From assembly GCA_018882795.1 (NCBI GenBank), contig VERJ01000004.1, forward strand, positions 1 through 64,000: a stretch of DNA of 64,000 bases. Reading direction: 5' to 3'. Both the position numbers and the translations under genes were made by a program. Below are positions 8,711-18,483 of this stretch, piece after piece. The first letter of the stretch is position 1. Each line of letters begins with the position of its first letter. This DNA comes from Burkholderiaceae bacterium. Its GTDB lineage: Bacteria > Pseudomonadota > Gammaproteobacteria > Burkholderiales > Burkholderiaceae_A. The notes below the pieces were generated by a model. It had not been told where the DNA came from, did not search any database, and was given only the letters and a program-made list of their open reading frames with translations.

Positions 8711-11151
8711 TGGCAGGAAAGAAAAATTCAACGGGTTCTACGCCCGATTTGTTCGACAACGCTGGATCGCCACGGGCCGGTGGCCCTCGCGATGACGGTT
8801 CAGTCGGTGGCCTTCGCGATGAAGGTTCTGCGGAGTCGTCATTGCGAGCGAGCGTAGCAATCCAGGGCCTGACTTTCGACGGCGAGCACCTCACCCTTGC
8901 CGACTTCGCAGAGCGCGCCTATCTCGATTACGCCGTCTCGGTGGTGAAAGGCCGCGCACTGCCTGATCTCTGCGATGGATTAAAGCCCGTGCAGCGGCGC
9001 ATTCTCTATGCCATGCACCGCATGTCCCTGGCGGTCACCGCAAAACCGGTGAAATCCGCCCGCGTGGTGGGCGATGTGCTGGGCAAGTATCACCCGCATG
9101 GCGATCAGTCCGCCTACGATGCCCTGGTGCGACTCGCACAGGGCTTCTCCGTGCGTTATCCCTTAATCGATGGCCAGGGCAATTTTGGTTCACGTGATGG
9201 TGATGGTGCGGCGGCCATGCGCTATACCGAGGCACGACTGACCGCATTTGCTTCGCTGCTGCTTGATGAAATCGATGAAGGCACGGTGGATTTTGGTCCG
9301 AATTACGATGGGTCGTTTACCGAACCGCTGCGACTGCCTGCACGACTTCCTGTGGCCCTGCTCAATGGTGCCTCGGGCATTGCAGTCGGCATGGCCACCG
9401 AGATTGCGCCCCACAATGTCCACGAGGTCGCTGCTGCTGCGATCACGATGATCGATAAGCCCGAGCTTTCCGATCAGGAGCTGATGAAGCTTATTCCTGG
9501 CCCGGATTTCCCGGGTGGCGGGCAGATCATTTCCTCTGCCGATGAGATCGCCCAGGCCTATGCCACGGGCAAGGGGTCGCTTAAGACCCGCGCCCGCTGG
9601 TCGATCGAGGAAATGGCACGCGGCCAGTGGCAGGTGGTGGTCCATGAATTACCGCCGGGTGTGTCTTCGCAGAAGGTGCTGGAGGAGATCGAAGAGATCA
9701 CCAATCCCAAGGTCAAGGCGGGCAAGAAGAGCCTGTCTGCCGATCAGCAGCAGTTGAAGTCACTGATGCTGGGCGTGCTGGATACGGTGCGCGATGAATC
9801 GGGCAAGGATGCCGATGTGCGTCTGGTGTTCGAGCCGAAGTCATCCCGCCAGGATCGCGATGAGTTCATCAAGGTGCTGCTGGCCCACACCCCGCTGGAG
9901 AGTTCGTTTGCGATGAACCTGGTTGCGGTGGATATTGACGGCAGGCCGCGATCGCTCTCCTTGCGCGAGATGCTCTCCCAATGGGTGACCTATCGCATCG
10001 CCACCGTCCGTCGCCGCACTCAGCATCGGCTGGAGCAGGCCCAGCGGCGCATCCACATTCTGGAGGGCCGGGCGATTGCCCTGCTCAACATCGATAAGGT
10101 GATCAAGGTGATTCGCGAAAGCGATGAGCCCAAGCCTGCGCTCATCAAGAAGTTCGATCTCACTGAGATTCAGGCCGAGGATATTCTGGAGATTCGGCTG
10201 CGTCAGTTGGCCCGGCTTGAGGCCATCAAAATCGAGAAAGAGCTCAAGGCGCTACGCGAAGACGAAGGCCGGCTCATGCATCTCTTGGAAAATGAAAAAG
10301 CCCTGCGCAAATCGGTGGCCAAAGAGATCGAGGAAGACGCCAAGAAATTTGGCGATAAGCGCAGGACACTAATCAAAGCTGCAGAGAAGACCAGTGTGGA
10401 AGTGCCCGTGGTGGATGAGCCGGTCACCGTGATTGTGTCGGTCAATGGCTGGGTGCGTGCGCGCCAGGGCCATGGCCACGATGCTGCGCAGTTCACCTTC
10501 AAGACAGGCGATGCACTTTATGACACCTTCGAATGCCGCACGGTGGATACCCTGGTGGCCCTGTCTTCCACCGGCCGCAGTTATTCGGTGGCGGTTGCGA
10601 ACCTGCCTGGTGCCCGGGGGGATGGCGCACCATTGACCTCCATGGTGGAGGTGGAGCCCGGTGCGGTGCTCACGCAATTCTCGGCAGGCCCAGCGGCCAC
10701 ATCGCTGGTGATCGGCACGCAATTCGGCCTGGGCTTTATCACCACGATTGAGGCCATGACCACGCGTCAGCGGGCGGGTAAACAGTTCATGACGATTGAG
10801 CGCGGCGATACACCGTCATTCATTCGGACCTTGCCTGAGGCACCTGCCCACTTGGCCATGTTATCTGCCAAAGGCCGCCTGCTGGTCGTTGACATCCGCG
10901 ATGTAAAAGTGCTGCCCACTGGGGGCCGTGGTGTGCTGCTGCTTGATCCAGAGCCCAAGGCCGACGGTTTTATCGATGCCGCCGGCCTGTCGGCCAAGGC
11001 AGGACTCGTGGTCTGCGGGATTGGCCGTGGCGGCAAGCTGGCTGAAGCGGTTCTGGAGGCCCGGGAGTGGAAATCCTATGTGGGCAATCGCGCCCGGCGC
11101 GGCAAACTTCTCGAGGTGAAGTTCAAACCCAACCGCCTCCGCGCGGGCTGA
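8710..11151 (+). CDS. parC: DNA topoisomerase IV subunit A
   Basis: An 813-residue topoisomerase IV cleavage subunit. The winged-helix region reads [20 protein letters not shown] and [20 protein letters not shown], with the catalytic Tyr172 in [11 protein letters not shown]; a coiled coil ([20 protein letters not shown] onward) and a degenerate beta-propeller C-terminal domain follow. Conserved sequence begins only near residue 58. Residues 18-52 (Gly/Arg/Asp-rich, ending [10 protein letters not shown]) are encoded by a palindromic repeat inserted in frame, so this N-terminal extension is probably disordered and dispensable. The gene overlaps parE by one base. Confidence 0.95.
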   Translation: MAGKKNSTGSTPDLFDNAGSPRAGGPRDDGSVGGLRDEGSAESSLRASVAIQGLTFDGEHLTLADFAERAYLDYAVSVVKGRALPDLCDGLKPVQRRILYAMHRMSLAVTAKPVKSARVVGDVLGKYHPHGDQSAYDALVRLAQGFSVRYPLIDGQGNFGSRDGDGAAAMRYTEARLTAFASLLLDEIDEGTVDFGPNYDGSFTEPLRLPARLPVALLNGASGIAVGMATEIAPHNVHEVAAAAITMIDKPELSDQELMKLIPGPDFPGGGQIISSADEIAQAYATGKGSLKTRARWSIEEMARGQWQVVVHELPPGVSSQKVLEEIEEITNPKVKAGKKSLSADQQQLKSLMLGVLDTVRDESGKDADVRLVFEPKSSRQDRDEFIKVLLAHTPLESSFAMNLVAVDIDGRPRSLSLREMLSQWVTYRIATVRRRTQHRLEQAQRRIHILEGRAIALLNIDKVIKVIRESDEPKPALIKKFDLTEIQAEDILEIRLRQLARLEAIKIEKELKALREDEGRLMHLLENEKALRKSVAKEIEEDAKKFGDKRRTLIKAAEKTSVEVPVVDEPVTVIVSVNGWVRARQGHGHDAAQFTFKTGDALYDTFECRTVDTLVALSSTGRSYSVAVANLPGARGDGAPLTSMVEVEPGAVLTQFSAGPAATSLVIGTQFGLGFITTIEAMTTRQRAGKQFMTIERGDTPSFIRTLPEAPAHLAMLSAKGRLLVVDIRDVKVLPTGGRGVLLLDPEPKADGFIDAAGLSAKAGLVVCGIGRGGKLAEAVLEAREWKSYVGNRARRGKLLEVKFKPNRLRAG
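8762..8865. repeat. Palindromic repeat, family 1, in frame inside parC
   Basis: The left arm begins CTGGATCGCCACGG (8762) and ends CTCGCGATGACGG; the right arm is CGTCATTGCGAG (8837-8848) to GTAGCAATCCAG (8865), which is its imperfect reverse complement. Between them CGGTGGCC-TCGCGATGA-GG is tandemly duplicated (8779-8798 and 8805-8826). The arms match a dispersed bacterial repeat type of general form GTCATTGCGAG...GCAATCCA, also seen here in thiD and at the end of nagZ. Insertion keeps the parC frame open and encodes about 35 residues. Confidence 0.75.
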
Positions 11152-11156
11152 TCGTC

Positions 11157-11365
11157 CGGTGTTAGACATCGAGATCGGACACCGAGATCATAAGGGGAGA
11201 GCATCGGGATCTCAGAAATCTAGATCTCGAGGGGAGAGCATCGGGATGTCGACGAGTTGCGCGTCGGAGGCAAACGCTTTGAGCTGTTGTTTGCCGACCG
11301 CGAAACGAGCGACACCCGAGGCTAGGCCCCGAGCCTTCGAAGTGAAACGCGCTAGGCCCTGAGCC
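11157..11365. repeat. Short direct repeats in the parC-htpG gap
   Basis: The 292-bp gap has no convincing gene. A 17-bp direct repeat (GGGGAGAGCATCGGGAT) occurs at 11194-11210 and 11231-11247, and GCTAGGCCC(C/T)GAGCC occurs at 11321-11335 and 11351-11365, exactly 30 bp apart. GGTGTTAGACATC near 11157 resembles a decayed copy of the GGTGTCNGACACC family found elsewhere in the window. The stretch looks like degenerate repeat debris. Confidence 0.5.
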
Positions 11366-11369
11366 ACCC

Positions 11370-11398
11370 CTTGAAATTCTGGCGCCCGGCCCCCACTT
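11370..11398 (+). promoter_or_regulatory. Sigma-32 (RpoH) heat-shock promoter of htpG
   Basis: CTTGAAA (11370-11376), a 14-bp spacer, and CCCCACTT (11391-11398) match the heat-shock consensus CTTGAAA-N11-16-CCCCATNT with one mismatch. Transcription would begin near 11405, leaving a leader of about 40 bases with an AAAGGAAG ribosome binding site before the htpG ATG at 11444. Position, spacing and gene identity all agree. Confidence 0.8.
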
Positions 11399-11443
11399 CC
11401 TTTTCAGCCCAATTTTCTGCAATTCCGCAATAAAGGAAGCACC

Positions 11444-13363
11444 ATGTCCAAAGAAACCCTGTCATTTCAGACCGAGGTGAAGCAGCTGCTTCATCTCATG
11501 ATTCACTCGCTCTACAGCAACCGCGATATTTTTCTGCGGGAGCTGGTCTCCAACGCATCGGATGCCTGCGACAAACTGCGGGTCGAGGCCCTGCAGAAGT
11601 CCGAGCTCTATGAGGGCGATGGCGAGTTAAAAATTCGCATCAGCATCGATAAGGATGCGCGCACGATCACCATTTCGGATAACGGTATTGGCATGAGCCG
11701 CGAGGAAGTCATCGACAACCTGGGCACGATCGCCAAGTCCGGCACCAAGGAGTTCATGAAAAGCCTCACTGGCGATGACTCCAAAGACAGTAACTTGATT
11801 GGCCAATTTGGTGTTGGTTTTTATTCTGCCTTTATCGTGGCCGATCAGGTCACCGTCATCAGCCGTCGTGCAGGCCTGCCCGCAACGGATGGGATCCGAT
11901 GGGAGTCGGACGGCACCGGTGAGTTCAGTGTTCAGGAGGTGGAGCGGTCCAGCAGGGGCACGGATGTGATTCTGCACCTGCGTCCCAAGGAAGCGGGTGA
12001 TGAAGAGGCGAAGGGCCACGATGATCTGCTGGAGCATTGGACCATTAAGGAGATCTTGAAGCGCTACTCCGACCACATCGGCATTCCCATTCAAATGAAA
12101 AAACGTGACTGGGATGAGAAGAAAAGTGAGTATTTGGAGTCTGATGAATGGGAAACCATCAACCAGGCCTCGGCCCTCTGGACTCGTTCGAAAAGCGAGA
12201 TCACCGATGACCAGTACAAGCAATTCTTCAAGGGCCTGAGCTTTGGCGGTGACGAGCCGCTTGCCTGGACCCACAACCGGGTAGAGGGCCGCACTGAATA
12301 CACCCAGCTGCTGTATGTGCCCACCAAGGCACCCTTTGATCTCTGGGATCGTCAGCAGCGCCATGGATTAAAGCTCTATGTGAAACGCGTCTTTATCATG
12401 GACGATGCAGAGCAACTGCTGCCCGCCTATCTGCGCTTCGTGCGTGGGGTGGTGGATTCTGTAGATCTGCCGCTTAATGTCTCGCGCGAGATCCTTCAGG
12501 AGAGTCGTGACATCAAGGCTATCCGCGAGGGCTGCACCAAGCGCATTCTGTCGCTGCTTGAGGATGTTGCTGCGAATCGGCCCGATGACTACGCCGCATT
12601 CTGGAAGGAATTTGGCCAGTGCCTGAAAGAGGGCTTTGGCGAGGACTTCTCCAACCGCGATCGCTTGGCGGGCCTGATGCGATTTGCTTCGACCACATCC
12701 GATTCAGAGGAGCCGAAGGTCTCGCTTAAGGATTACGTGGGCCGCATGAAGGAGGGCCAGGAGAAAATCTATGTGGTCACGGCAGACTCGCTTGCGGCCG
12801 CCAAGGCCAGCCCGCATCTGGAGGTCTTCCGCAAAAAGGGCATCGAGGTACTGCTGCTCGCAGATCGCATCGATGAGTGGATGCTCAATTTTTTGACCGA
12901 GTTTGAGGGTAAGTCGATCCAATCGATCGCCAAAGGCGCATTGGATCTTGGCAAGCTGGCGGACGACGACACCAAGCCAGCCAAGGATGTCGAAAAACAA
13001 TTCAAGCCCATCATCGAGCGTGCCCACAAGGTGTTGAGCGACAAGGTGAAAGAAGTGCGCATGACCGGCCGGCTTACTGAATCGGCCTGCTGTCTGGTCT
13101 CGGATGAGCACGATATGAGCGGCCATCTGGAGCGTCTGCTGAAGCAGGCTGGCCAGAAAGCACCCGAGCGCAAACCAATCCTGGAACTCAACCCGGAGCA
13201 CCCTCTGGTGAAAGCCTTACTCGCCGATCAGAACAGCAACTTTGATGACCTTGTATGGGTCCTGTTTGATCAGGCCTTGCTCTCTGAAGGGGGCCAGCCA
13301 CAGGATCCCGCAGCTTTTGTCAGGCGTCTGAATACCTTCATGCTGCGAGGCCTGATGGCCTAA
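11444..13363 (+). CDS. htpG: Hsp90-family molecular chaperone HtpG
   Basis: A 639-residue bacterial Hsp90. N-terminal GHKL ATPase: [42 protein letters not shown] cut across ATP-lid residues, and [15 protein letters not shown]. The middle domain (about 230-500) includes the conserved [19 protein letters not shown], and the C-terminal dimerisation domain ends near ALLSEGG. It assists folding and remodelling of client proteins in the cytoplasm. ATG 11444 is preceded by AAAGGAAG, and a sigma-32 promoter lies just upstream, so expression should be heat-inducible. Confidence 0.97.
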   Translation: MSKETLSFQTEVKQLLHLMIHSLYSNRDIFLRELVSNASDACDKLRVEALQKSELYEGDGELKIRISIDKDARTITISDNGIGMSREEVIDNLGTIAKSGTKEFMKSLTGDDSKDSNLIGQFGVGFYSAFIVADQVTVISRRAGLPATDGIRWESDGTGEFSVQEVERSSRGTDVILHLRPKEAGDEEAKGHDDLLEHWTIKEILKRYSDHIGIPIQMKKRDWDEKKSEYLESDEWETINQASALWTRSKSEITDDQYKQFFKGLSFGGDEPLAWTHNRVEGRTEYTQLLYVPTKAPFDLWDRQQRHGLKLYVKRVFIMDDAEQLLPAYLRFVRGVVDSVDLPLNVSREILQESRDIKAIREGCTKRILSLLEDVAANRPDDYAAFWKEFGQCLKEGFGEDFSNRDRLAGLMRFASTTSDSEEPKVSLKDYVGRMKEGQEKIYVVTADSLAAAKASPHLEVFRKKGIEVLLLADRIDEWMLNFLTEFEGKSIQSIAKGALDLGKLADDDTKPAKDVEKQFKPIIERAHKVLSDKVKEVRMTGRLTESACCLVSDEHDMSGHLERLLKQAGQKAPERKPILELNPEHPLVKALLADQNSNFDDLVWVLFDQALLSEGGQPQDPAAFVRRLNTFMLRGLMA

Positions 13364-13438
13364 AGGCAGCCGGGCAGGGCCGGGGAATTTCTGGTCTTGC
13401 CCGTGCTACACTCCGCCTCGTTCAACACGGGGGGAGAC

Positions 13439-13825
13439 ATGCTGAACAAACACCAACGATCCGCGCTGATCGGCGTTGCTGCGATTGCTGGCCTAGTGGT
13501 CGCCAGCGCTGCACAGGCCCAGGGCGCCGCAAAAGCCAGCGCACCAGCAGCTGCCGCGCCTGCAGCGATTGTGGGCAATGCTGATGCCGGTGCCAAGAAA
13601 AATTCCATGTGCATTGGCTGCCACGGCATACCAGAGTACAAAACTGCATTTCCAACCGTATATCGTGTGCCCAAGATCAATGGCCAGAGCGAGAAATATC
13701 TCATCGCTGCATTGAATGCCTACAAAACTGGTGAGCGCAATCATCCCAGCATGAAGGGCATTGCGGTGGGCCTGTCCGATCAAGACATGGCCGATCTTGC
13801 CGCTTACTACGCCAACAAGAAATAA
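13439..13825 (+). CDS. Exported class I cytochrome c
   Basis: A 128-residue periplasmic c-type cytochrome. A signal peptide ([19 protein letters not shown]) is followed by an Ala/Pro linker, then one haem site CIGCHG, and a distal Met probably in [14 protein letters not shown] 13439 follows GGGGAGA; the frame is open further upstream but has no better start. A second single-haem cytochrome starts 10 bp downstream, so the two form a pair of cytochrome c4/c5-like subunits that probably pass electrons to a terminal oxidase. Exact partners are unknown. Confidence 0.88.
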   Translation: MLNKHQRSALIGVAAIAGLVVASAAQAQGAAKASAPAAAAPAAIVGNADAGAKKNSMCIGCHGIPEYKTAFPTVYRVPKINGQSEKYLIAALNAYKTGERNHPSMKGIAVGLSDQDMADLAAYYANKK

Positions 13826-13835
13826 GGAGCCTGAG

Positions 13836-14177
13836 ATGACGCTGCATCGAAAAACCATTCAGGCGGCCTTGCTATTCGGTCTTGGGCTATCCGTTTCGGG
13901 TGCAATGGCGGGCAATATCGCCGCCGGCAAAGAAAAGGCAACAGCCATCTGCGCTGCATGCCATGGCGCCGATGGCATCACTGCGATTGATCCCAGCTAT
14001 CCGAAACTGGCCGGCCAGTATCCCGATTACTTGACCCGTGCATTGAGCGATTACAAGTCGGGTGCGCGCAAAAACGCCATCATGGCTGGCATGGCGGCCG
14101 CCCTCTCGAAAGAGGACATCGCCAATATTGCTGCGTACTACGCCAGCCTGCCTTCGCCGCTGAATAACAAGAAGTAA
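13836..14177 (+). CDS. Exported class I cytochrome c (c553-like)
   Basis: A 113-residue single-haem cytochrome: signal peptide ending around SVSGAMAG, haem-binding CAACHG, a [14 protein letters not shown] segment typical of cytochrome c4/c553 halves, and Met ligand candidates in [17 protein letters not shown] (13824-13829) fixes the ATG at 13836. It is cotranscribed with the preceding cytochrome (10-bp gap); the two share the YPKLAGQ/VPKINGQ pattern and probably arose by duplication. Confidence 0.88.
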   Translation: MTLHRKTIQAALLFGLGLSVSGAMAGNIAAGKEKATAICAACHGADGITAIDPSYPKLAGQYPDYLTRALSDYKSGARKNAIMAGMAAALSKEDIANIAAYYASLPSPLNNKK

Positions 14178-14198
14178 TTTTTTCCGTCCGGTGGGCCC

Positions 14199-14225
14199 AA
14201 CGGGTGCTGCCCAGCAGCGCCCGTT
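14199..14225. terminator. Hairpin between convergent cytochrome c and moaA genes
   Basis: AACGGGTGCTG and CAGCGCCCGTT form an 11-bp stem (one G-T pair). It lies between the ends of two convergent genes, where a terminator is expected, but neither side has a good T-run next to the stem, so intrinsic termination is doubtful. Confidence 0.35.
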
Positions 14226-14229
14226 GCAA

Positions 14230-15351
14230 TCAGCCCCCGATATAACTCATCTCCACCTTTTTAACGCCCTGCTCGCGTAGCACGGCGCGCTGCTCCGAGT
14301 AGCGGTCAGTGCGTTGCTGCCAGATGCCTGCGAGGACACGAGAAATGTCGTCATCGCTGGGCGTATTGCCCCGCAGTAGGCCTCGAAGATCTGTGCCAGA
14401 GTGGGCGAATAGGCAGGTGTAGAGCACGCCTTCGGCGGAGATGCGCGCGCGGCTGCAATTCCCGCAGAAGGGATTGGAGACCGAGGAAATCACGCCCACT
14501 TCGCCCCGGCCATCGGCGTAACGCCAGCGTTCGGAGACCTCGCTGGGCGTATCCCGACCGATGGGCACCAGGGGGTGTTCCAAAGAGATCATCTGGATCA
14601 CCTCGCGCGAGGGCACCACATGATCCCACTGCCAGGCGTTGGATGAGCCCACATCCATGAACTCAATAAATCTCAGGGTATGACCGCGTGCGCGGAATGC
14701 ATTGGCCATGGGCAGAATCTCGTGATCGTTGACGCCCCGTTGCACCACCATGTTGACCTTCACGCGCAGGCCAGCCTCTGCCGCTGCATCAATTCCTTTC
14801 AGCACCTCGGCAACCGGAAAATCCACATCATTCATTGCGCGGAAAGTGTCGTCGCTGAGCGCATCCAGGCTTACTGTGATGCGATGAAGTCCTGCTGCCT
14901 TAAGTGCCTTGGCTTTCTGCGCCAGCAGCGCACCATTGGTGGTCATGGCAATCTCGACGGGCCGACCCTGCTGGGTATGAATGGCCGATAACCGCGTGAT
15001 CAGCGATTCGATGTTTTTGCGCAGCAGTGGCTCCCCACCCGTTACACGCAATTTCTCTACACCCAGTCCGACAAAGGCCCGTGCCAGTCGCTCGATTTCA
15101 TCGAATGACAGCAAGGACTCTTTGGATAGGAAGTTGTAATCCCTGCCAAAGACTTCTTTTGGCATGCAATAGGTGCAACGGAAGTTGCACTGGTCGATCA
15201 CTGAGATCCGAAGATCTTTGAGAGGTCGTTGATGCTGGTCCTGCAAGGGACCAAGGGGGAGGGGGCCAAGGTGATCCACCTTGGCCGCTTCGACATGGGA
15301 TGCGGCGGTCGAATCCGGAACGATCGAAAAAATGCGCTGGCCGTAAGACAT
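14230..15351 (-). CDS. moaA: GTP 3',8-cyclase MoaA (molybdenum cofactor biosynthesis)
   Basis: A 373-residue radical-SAM enzyme that makes cyclic pyranopterin monophosphate precursor from GTP, with MoaC. The N-terminal 4Fe-4S site is CNFRCTYCMPKE, the SAM-site GGEP is in RVTGGEPLL, and the C-terminal cluster motif is CGNCSRARISAEGVLYTC; the C-terminal Gly-Gly (MSYIGG) needed for activity is present. It lies 19 bp downstream of rne on the same strand, probably cotranscribed. The xdhC cluster at the left edge would need the cofactor this pathway makes. Confidence 0.95.
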   Translation of the reverse strand: MSYGQRIFSIVPDSTAASHVEAAKVDHLGPLPLGPLQDQHQRPLKDLRISVIDQCNFRCTYCMPKEVFGRDYNFLSKESLLSFDEIERLARAFVGLGVEKLRVTGGEPLLRKNIESLITRLSAIHTQQGRPVEIAMTTNGALLAQKAKALKAAGLHRITVSLDALSDDTFRAMNDVDFPVAEVLKGIDAAAEAGLRVKVNMVVQRGVNDHEILPMANAFRARGHTLRFIEFMDVGSSNAWQWDHVVPSREVIQMISLEHPLVPIGRDTPSEVSERWRYADGRGEVGVISSVSNPFCGNCSRARISAEGVLYTCLFAHSGTDLRGLLRGNTPSDDDISRVLAGIWQQRTDRYSEQRAVLREQGVKKVEMSYIGG

Positions 15352-15370
15352 GCGCGCAATTATCGACCGG

Positions 15371-18058
15371 TTAGGGATTGTTTTGGCGCGTCTCCACCAT
15401 TACCAAGGGCTCTTGTGGGGCTGTCTCGGTGTTTCTACGGGGGGTGCGGCCAAGTTTGGGTGGTGGCTCTGCGCTTGCCTCTTCCACTGCCTTGCTCGGG
15501 TCCGTCTGCACCCATTGCAGGCCAGCCTCATCAAGATTTTTCTTCAACGCTTCTTCAGAGACCTGGATAGGTGCCGCAGCAACGGGTGCTGCAGTCACAA
15601 TCGGCTCGGAGACCGGAGGCAGCGATGTGGACTGCACTTCGGGTGCAATGGACTGTGGTTCGACTGCCGCAGGCGTCTGCGCAAACGATTCCGTCACAGG
15701 GGTGGCAGCCAATGGCGTGATTGCCTCCGACGCCGGTGCCTGGGCAACGATCGTGGGCGCTACAGTCGGCACAGCGATATCGGACACCGGGCTGGTGTCC
15801 GACACCGTGCCTGACACCAGCGCAGTATCTGCAGCAGGCTGTGTAGCGGCTTCGATGTTTGTCCCTTCTTCATCGCGACGTCCACCCCGGCCGCGACGGC
15901 GGCGACGACGGCCTGAGCGTTCCTGATCCAGTGATTCTGCAGCTGAGGCTGTCGCGTCAGAGCCAGAAGTCAATGCGACCTCGCGGCTGGCCTCGGGCGC
16001 CTGTTCGGCACTGCGGTCGCCACGCTCCTGGCGTCCACGACGGTCTCCGCGATCCTTGCGGCCCTCTTGCTTTTGTTCCGCGGCTTGCTCGGCACGCGGC
16101 TCTCTTGGCTCACGGTCCTCGCGACGCTGGTCACGCTGACGATTGGCGTCCTGGCGCTGGCGCCCATCGCGTGGCTCGCGGCCCTCGCGTGATTCTCCGC
16201 GTTGCTCACCACGTTGATCGCGGCCCTCGCGCTCACCACCACGACGGTCGCGTTGATCGCTACGTCCGCCGCGTTCATTGCGGCCGCGGCCGCGTCCGCC
16301 ACGATCACCGCGCTCACTGCTGGCCTCGGGTTTGCGTTCTGTGGTTTCGGCTTTCTCACCGCTGGAGAACCAGCCCATGATGCGGGCAAAAAGGCCTTTC
16401 TCAGCGGGCGTGGATTCGACGGGCTTGGCCGCGGGCAGGGGCGCTGGCTGTGCAGGGGTGATGCCTTTGACAACGGCTTCCTGGCGGGGCTTGGCTGCCG
16501 CCTGTTCGGTTTTCTGCTGTTGATACGGTGTCTCGGTGGCGGGTTCATCCGCCATTGCATAGCTGGCCCGTGCATCCTCAAGCCGCGGGTCGTCATGCTT
16601 GAGCCGCTCGATTTTGTAGTTCGGTGTTTCGATAAATTTGTTTGGAATCAACACCACGGTGACTTTCAGGCGGAATTCCAGCTTGGCAATATCCGTGCGT
16701 TTTTCATTGAGCAGGAAGGTTGCTACTTCCACCGGCACCTGCACATGCAGTGCAGCAGTGCCTTCCTTCATTGCTTCTTCTTGAAGGATGCGCAGAATGT
16801 GCAGCGCACTCGAATCGACATCGCGGATCACGCCGGTGCCATTGCAGCGCGGGCAGGTGATGTGTGAGCCTTCATTTAATGCAGGGCGCAGACGCTGGCG
16901 GGACAATTCCATTAAGCCAAAGCGCGAGATCTTGCCCATCTGTACACGGGCCCGATCAAAGTGCAGGGCATCACGTAGCCGCTGCTCGACCTCACGCTGA
17001 TTCTTGGCCGACTCCATGTCGATGAAGTCGATCACAATCAGTCCGCCCAGATCGCGCAGACGCAGCTGTCGGCCAACCTCTTCTGCAGCCTCCAGGTTGG
17101 TGCGAAAGGCGGTCTCTTCAATATCCGAGCCGCGTGTGGCACGGGCCGAGTTCACATCCACGGCGACCAGGGCCTCGGTGTGATCGATTACGATCGCGCC
17201 GCCCGAGGGCAGGGGCACCACGCGTGAGTAGGCCGTTTCGATCTGATGTTCGATCTGAAAGCGAGAAAAAAGCGGCACATCGTCGCTGTAGCGCTTCACA
17301 CGTGCGCCCATATCGGGCATCACATGCAGCATGAACTGGCGGGCCTGTTCATAGATGTCGTCGGTATCGATCAGGATCTCGCCGATATCCGGATGGAAGT
17401 AGTCGCGGATGGCGCGGATCACCAGGCTTGATTCCTGGTAAATCAGATAGGCGCCGGGCTGCAGTTTGCGGGCGTCATCCACAGCACGCCAGAGCTGCAG
17501 CAGGTAGTTCAGATCCCATTGGAGCTCATTCGCACTGCGGCCAATGCCAGCGGTCCGTGCAATCAGGCTCATGCCTGTGGGCACATCCAGCTGATCCATG
17601 GTCTCGCGCAGTTCTTGCCGCTCCTCCCCCTCAATGCGGCGCGAGACGCCACCGCCGCGTGGGTTGTTGGGCATTAGCACCAGATAGCGGCCAGCCAGAG
17701 AGATGAAGGTGGTGAGCGCCGCCCCCTTGTTGCCGCGCTCTTCTTTTTCCACCTGCACGAGCATCTCGGTGCCTTCGGCAATCGCCTCTTTAATGGTGGC
17801 GCGGCCGACATCGACACCCGGCTTGAAGTATTCGCGGGCGATCTCTTTGAAGGGCAGAAACCCGTGGCGCTCTTCGCCATAGTTCACAAAGCAGGCCTCG
17901 AGGCTGGGCTCGATTCGGGTGACGACACCCTTGTAAATATTGCTTTTGCGCTGCTCGCGGCCGGCGGTCTCGATGTCCAGATCAATCAGGCGCTGGCCAT
18001 CCACAATCGCAACCCGCAGCTCCTCTGCATGGGTTGCGTTAAACAACATACGTTTCAT
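15371..18058 (-). CDS. rne: Ribonuclease E (Rne/Rng family)
   Basis: An 895-residue endoribonuclease, the core of mRNA decay and rRNA processing. It opens MKRMLFNATHAEELRVAIVD, with an S1 domain (about 35-120), the DNase I-like catalytic region (VAVDVNSARATRG and IVIDFIDM), and the Zn-link CPRCNGTG. The C-terminal half (about 530-895) is low-complexity and Arg/Gly/Asp/Glu-rich, as expected of the RNA-binding scaffold, with an SDTSPVSD-type segment derived from a palindromic repeat. AAGGAG precedes ATG 18058. moaA follows after 19 bp. Confidence 0.95.
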   Translation of the reverse strand: MKRMLFNATHAEELRVAIVDGQRLIDLDIETAGREQRKSNIYKGVVTRIEPSLEACFVNYGEERHGFLPFKEIAREYFKPGVDVGRATIKEAIAEGTEMLVQVEKEERGNKGAALTTFISLAGRYLVLMPNNPRGGGVSRRIEGEERQELRETMDQLDVPTGMSLIARTAGIGRSANELQWDLNYLLQLWRAVDDARKLQPGAYLIYQESSLVIRAIRDYFHPDIGEILIDTDDIYEQARQFMLHVMPDMGARVKRYSDDVPLFSRFQIEHQIETAYSRVVPLPSGGAIVIDHTEALVAVDVNSARATRGSDIEETAFRTNLEAAEEVGRQLRLRDLGGLIVIDFIDMESAKNQREVEQRLRDALHFDRARVQMGKISRFGLMELSRQRLRPALNEGSHITCPRCNGTGVIRDVDSSALHILRILQEEAMKEGTAALHVQVPVEVATFLLNEKRTDIAKLEFRLKVTVVLIPNKFIETPNYKIERLKHDDPRLEDARASYAMADEPATETPYQQQKTEQAAAKPRQEAVVKGITPAQPAPLPAAKPVESTPAEKGLFARIMGWFSSGEKAETTERKPEASSERGDRGGRGRGRNERGGRSDQRDRRGGEREGRDQRGEQRGESREGREPRDGRQRQDANRQRDQRREDREPREPRAEQAAEQKQEGRKDRGDRRGRQERGDRSAEQAPEASREVALTSGSDATASAAESLDQERSGRRRRRRGRGGRRDEEGTNIEAATQPAADTALVSGTVSDTSPVSDIAVPTVAPTIVAQAPASEAITPLAATPVTESFAQTPAAVEPQSIAPEVQSTSLPPVSEPIVTAAPVAAAPIQVSEEALKKNLDEAGLQWVQTDPSKAVEEASAEPPPKLGRTPRRNTETAPQEPLVMVETRQNNP
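15780..15818. repeat. Palindromic repeat, family 2, in frame inside rne
   Basis: The stretch contains GGACACC, then the palindrome GGTGTCCGACACC (15794-15806), then a GCCTGACACC half-unit. The same building block, GGTGTCNGACACC, occurs in yceD and thiD. On the rne strand it encodes VSGTVSDTSPVSD in the disordered C-terminal tail, where an insertion would be tolerated. Confidence 0.65.
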
Positions 18059-18483
18059 TCTCTACTCCTTGGGCGGGCCCAGCGTCTGCAGTGCAGACAA
18101 CCTAACCCTGGCTACCGCGTCAGCGGCACAATGGAGCGAGCAATCGGCACGAAATCGGCAAACGAGACCAGCCGCGGAGGGTGCGATGGGCCGCACTCCC
18201 CGGGGACTGTTGGATGAATTGGAATGTCAATCAGGCTGGAAAACACTACAAATCCGTTGCAATCAATCTTCTCGTCGGCCGGGCCGCGCGAAATTGCGCT
18301 CCTCGGTCAAATACAATCCGGTGCAACCGCATCGCACTCGGGGCGGAGGCATCGACCGGCTCTGCGTTTCTTCCTATGTATCCAGCCCGGGAATGGAACT
18401 CTTCCAAAGCGGCTGATCCAAAGGGACGCAACAATCGGTCGGCAATCATCTCCGACCAGCCGAGTATAACCTTGAACTTGAAG
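18059..18483. promoter_or_regulatory. Divergent rne-rluC intergenic region (rne leader)
   Basis: About 425 bp between the divergent rne and rluC starts. The rluC frame happens to be open back to 18181 but its translation does not look like protein. On the rne side there is a strong AAGGAG site next to the start and a 15-bp palindrome GTCTGCAGTGCAGAC (18084-18098) just upstream of it. rne leaders in other proteobacteria are long and take part in autoregulation; a similar role here is inference. I see no convincing -35/-10 pair. Confidence 0.4.

Noticed and set aside
18181-18483. Open frame extending rluC upstream by about 100 codons
   Set aside because: The translation has no similarity to RluC and is not protein-like; the region is the divergent rne-rluC intergenic stretch. 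Conserved S4-domain sequence begins after ATG 18484.
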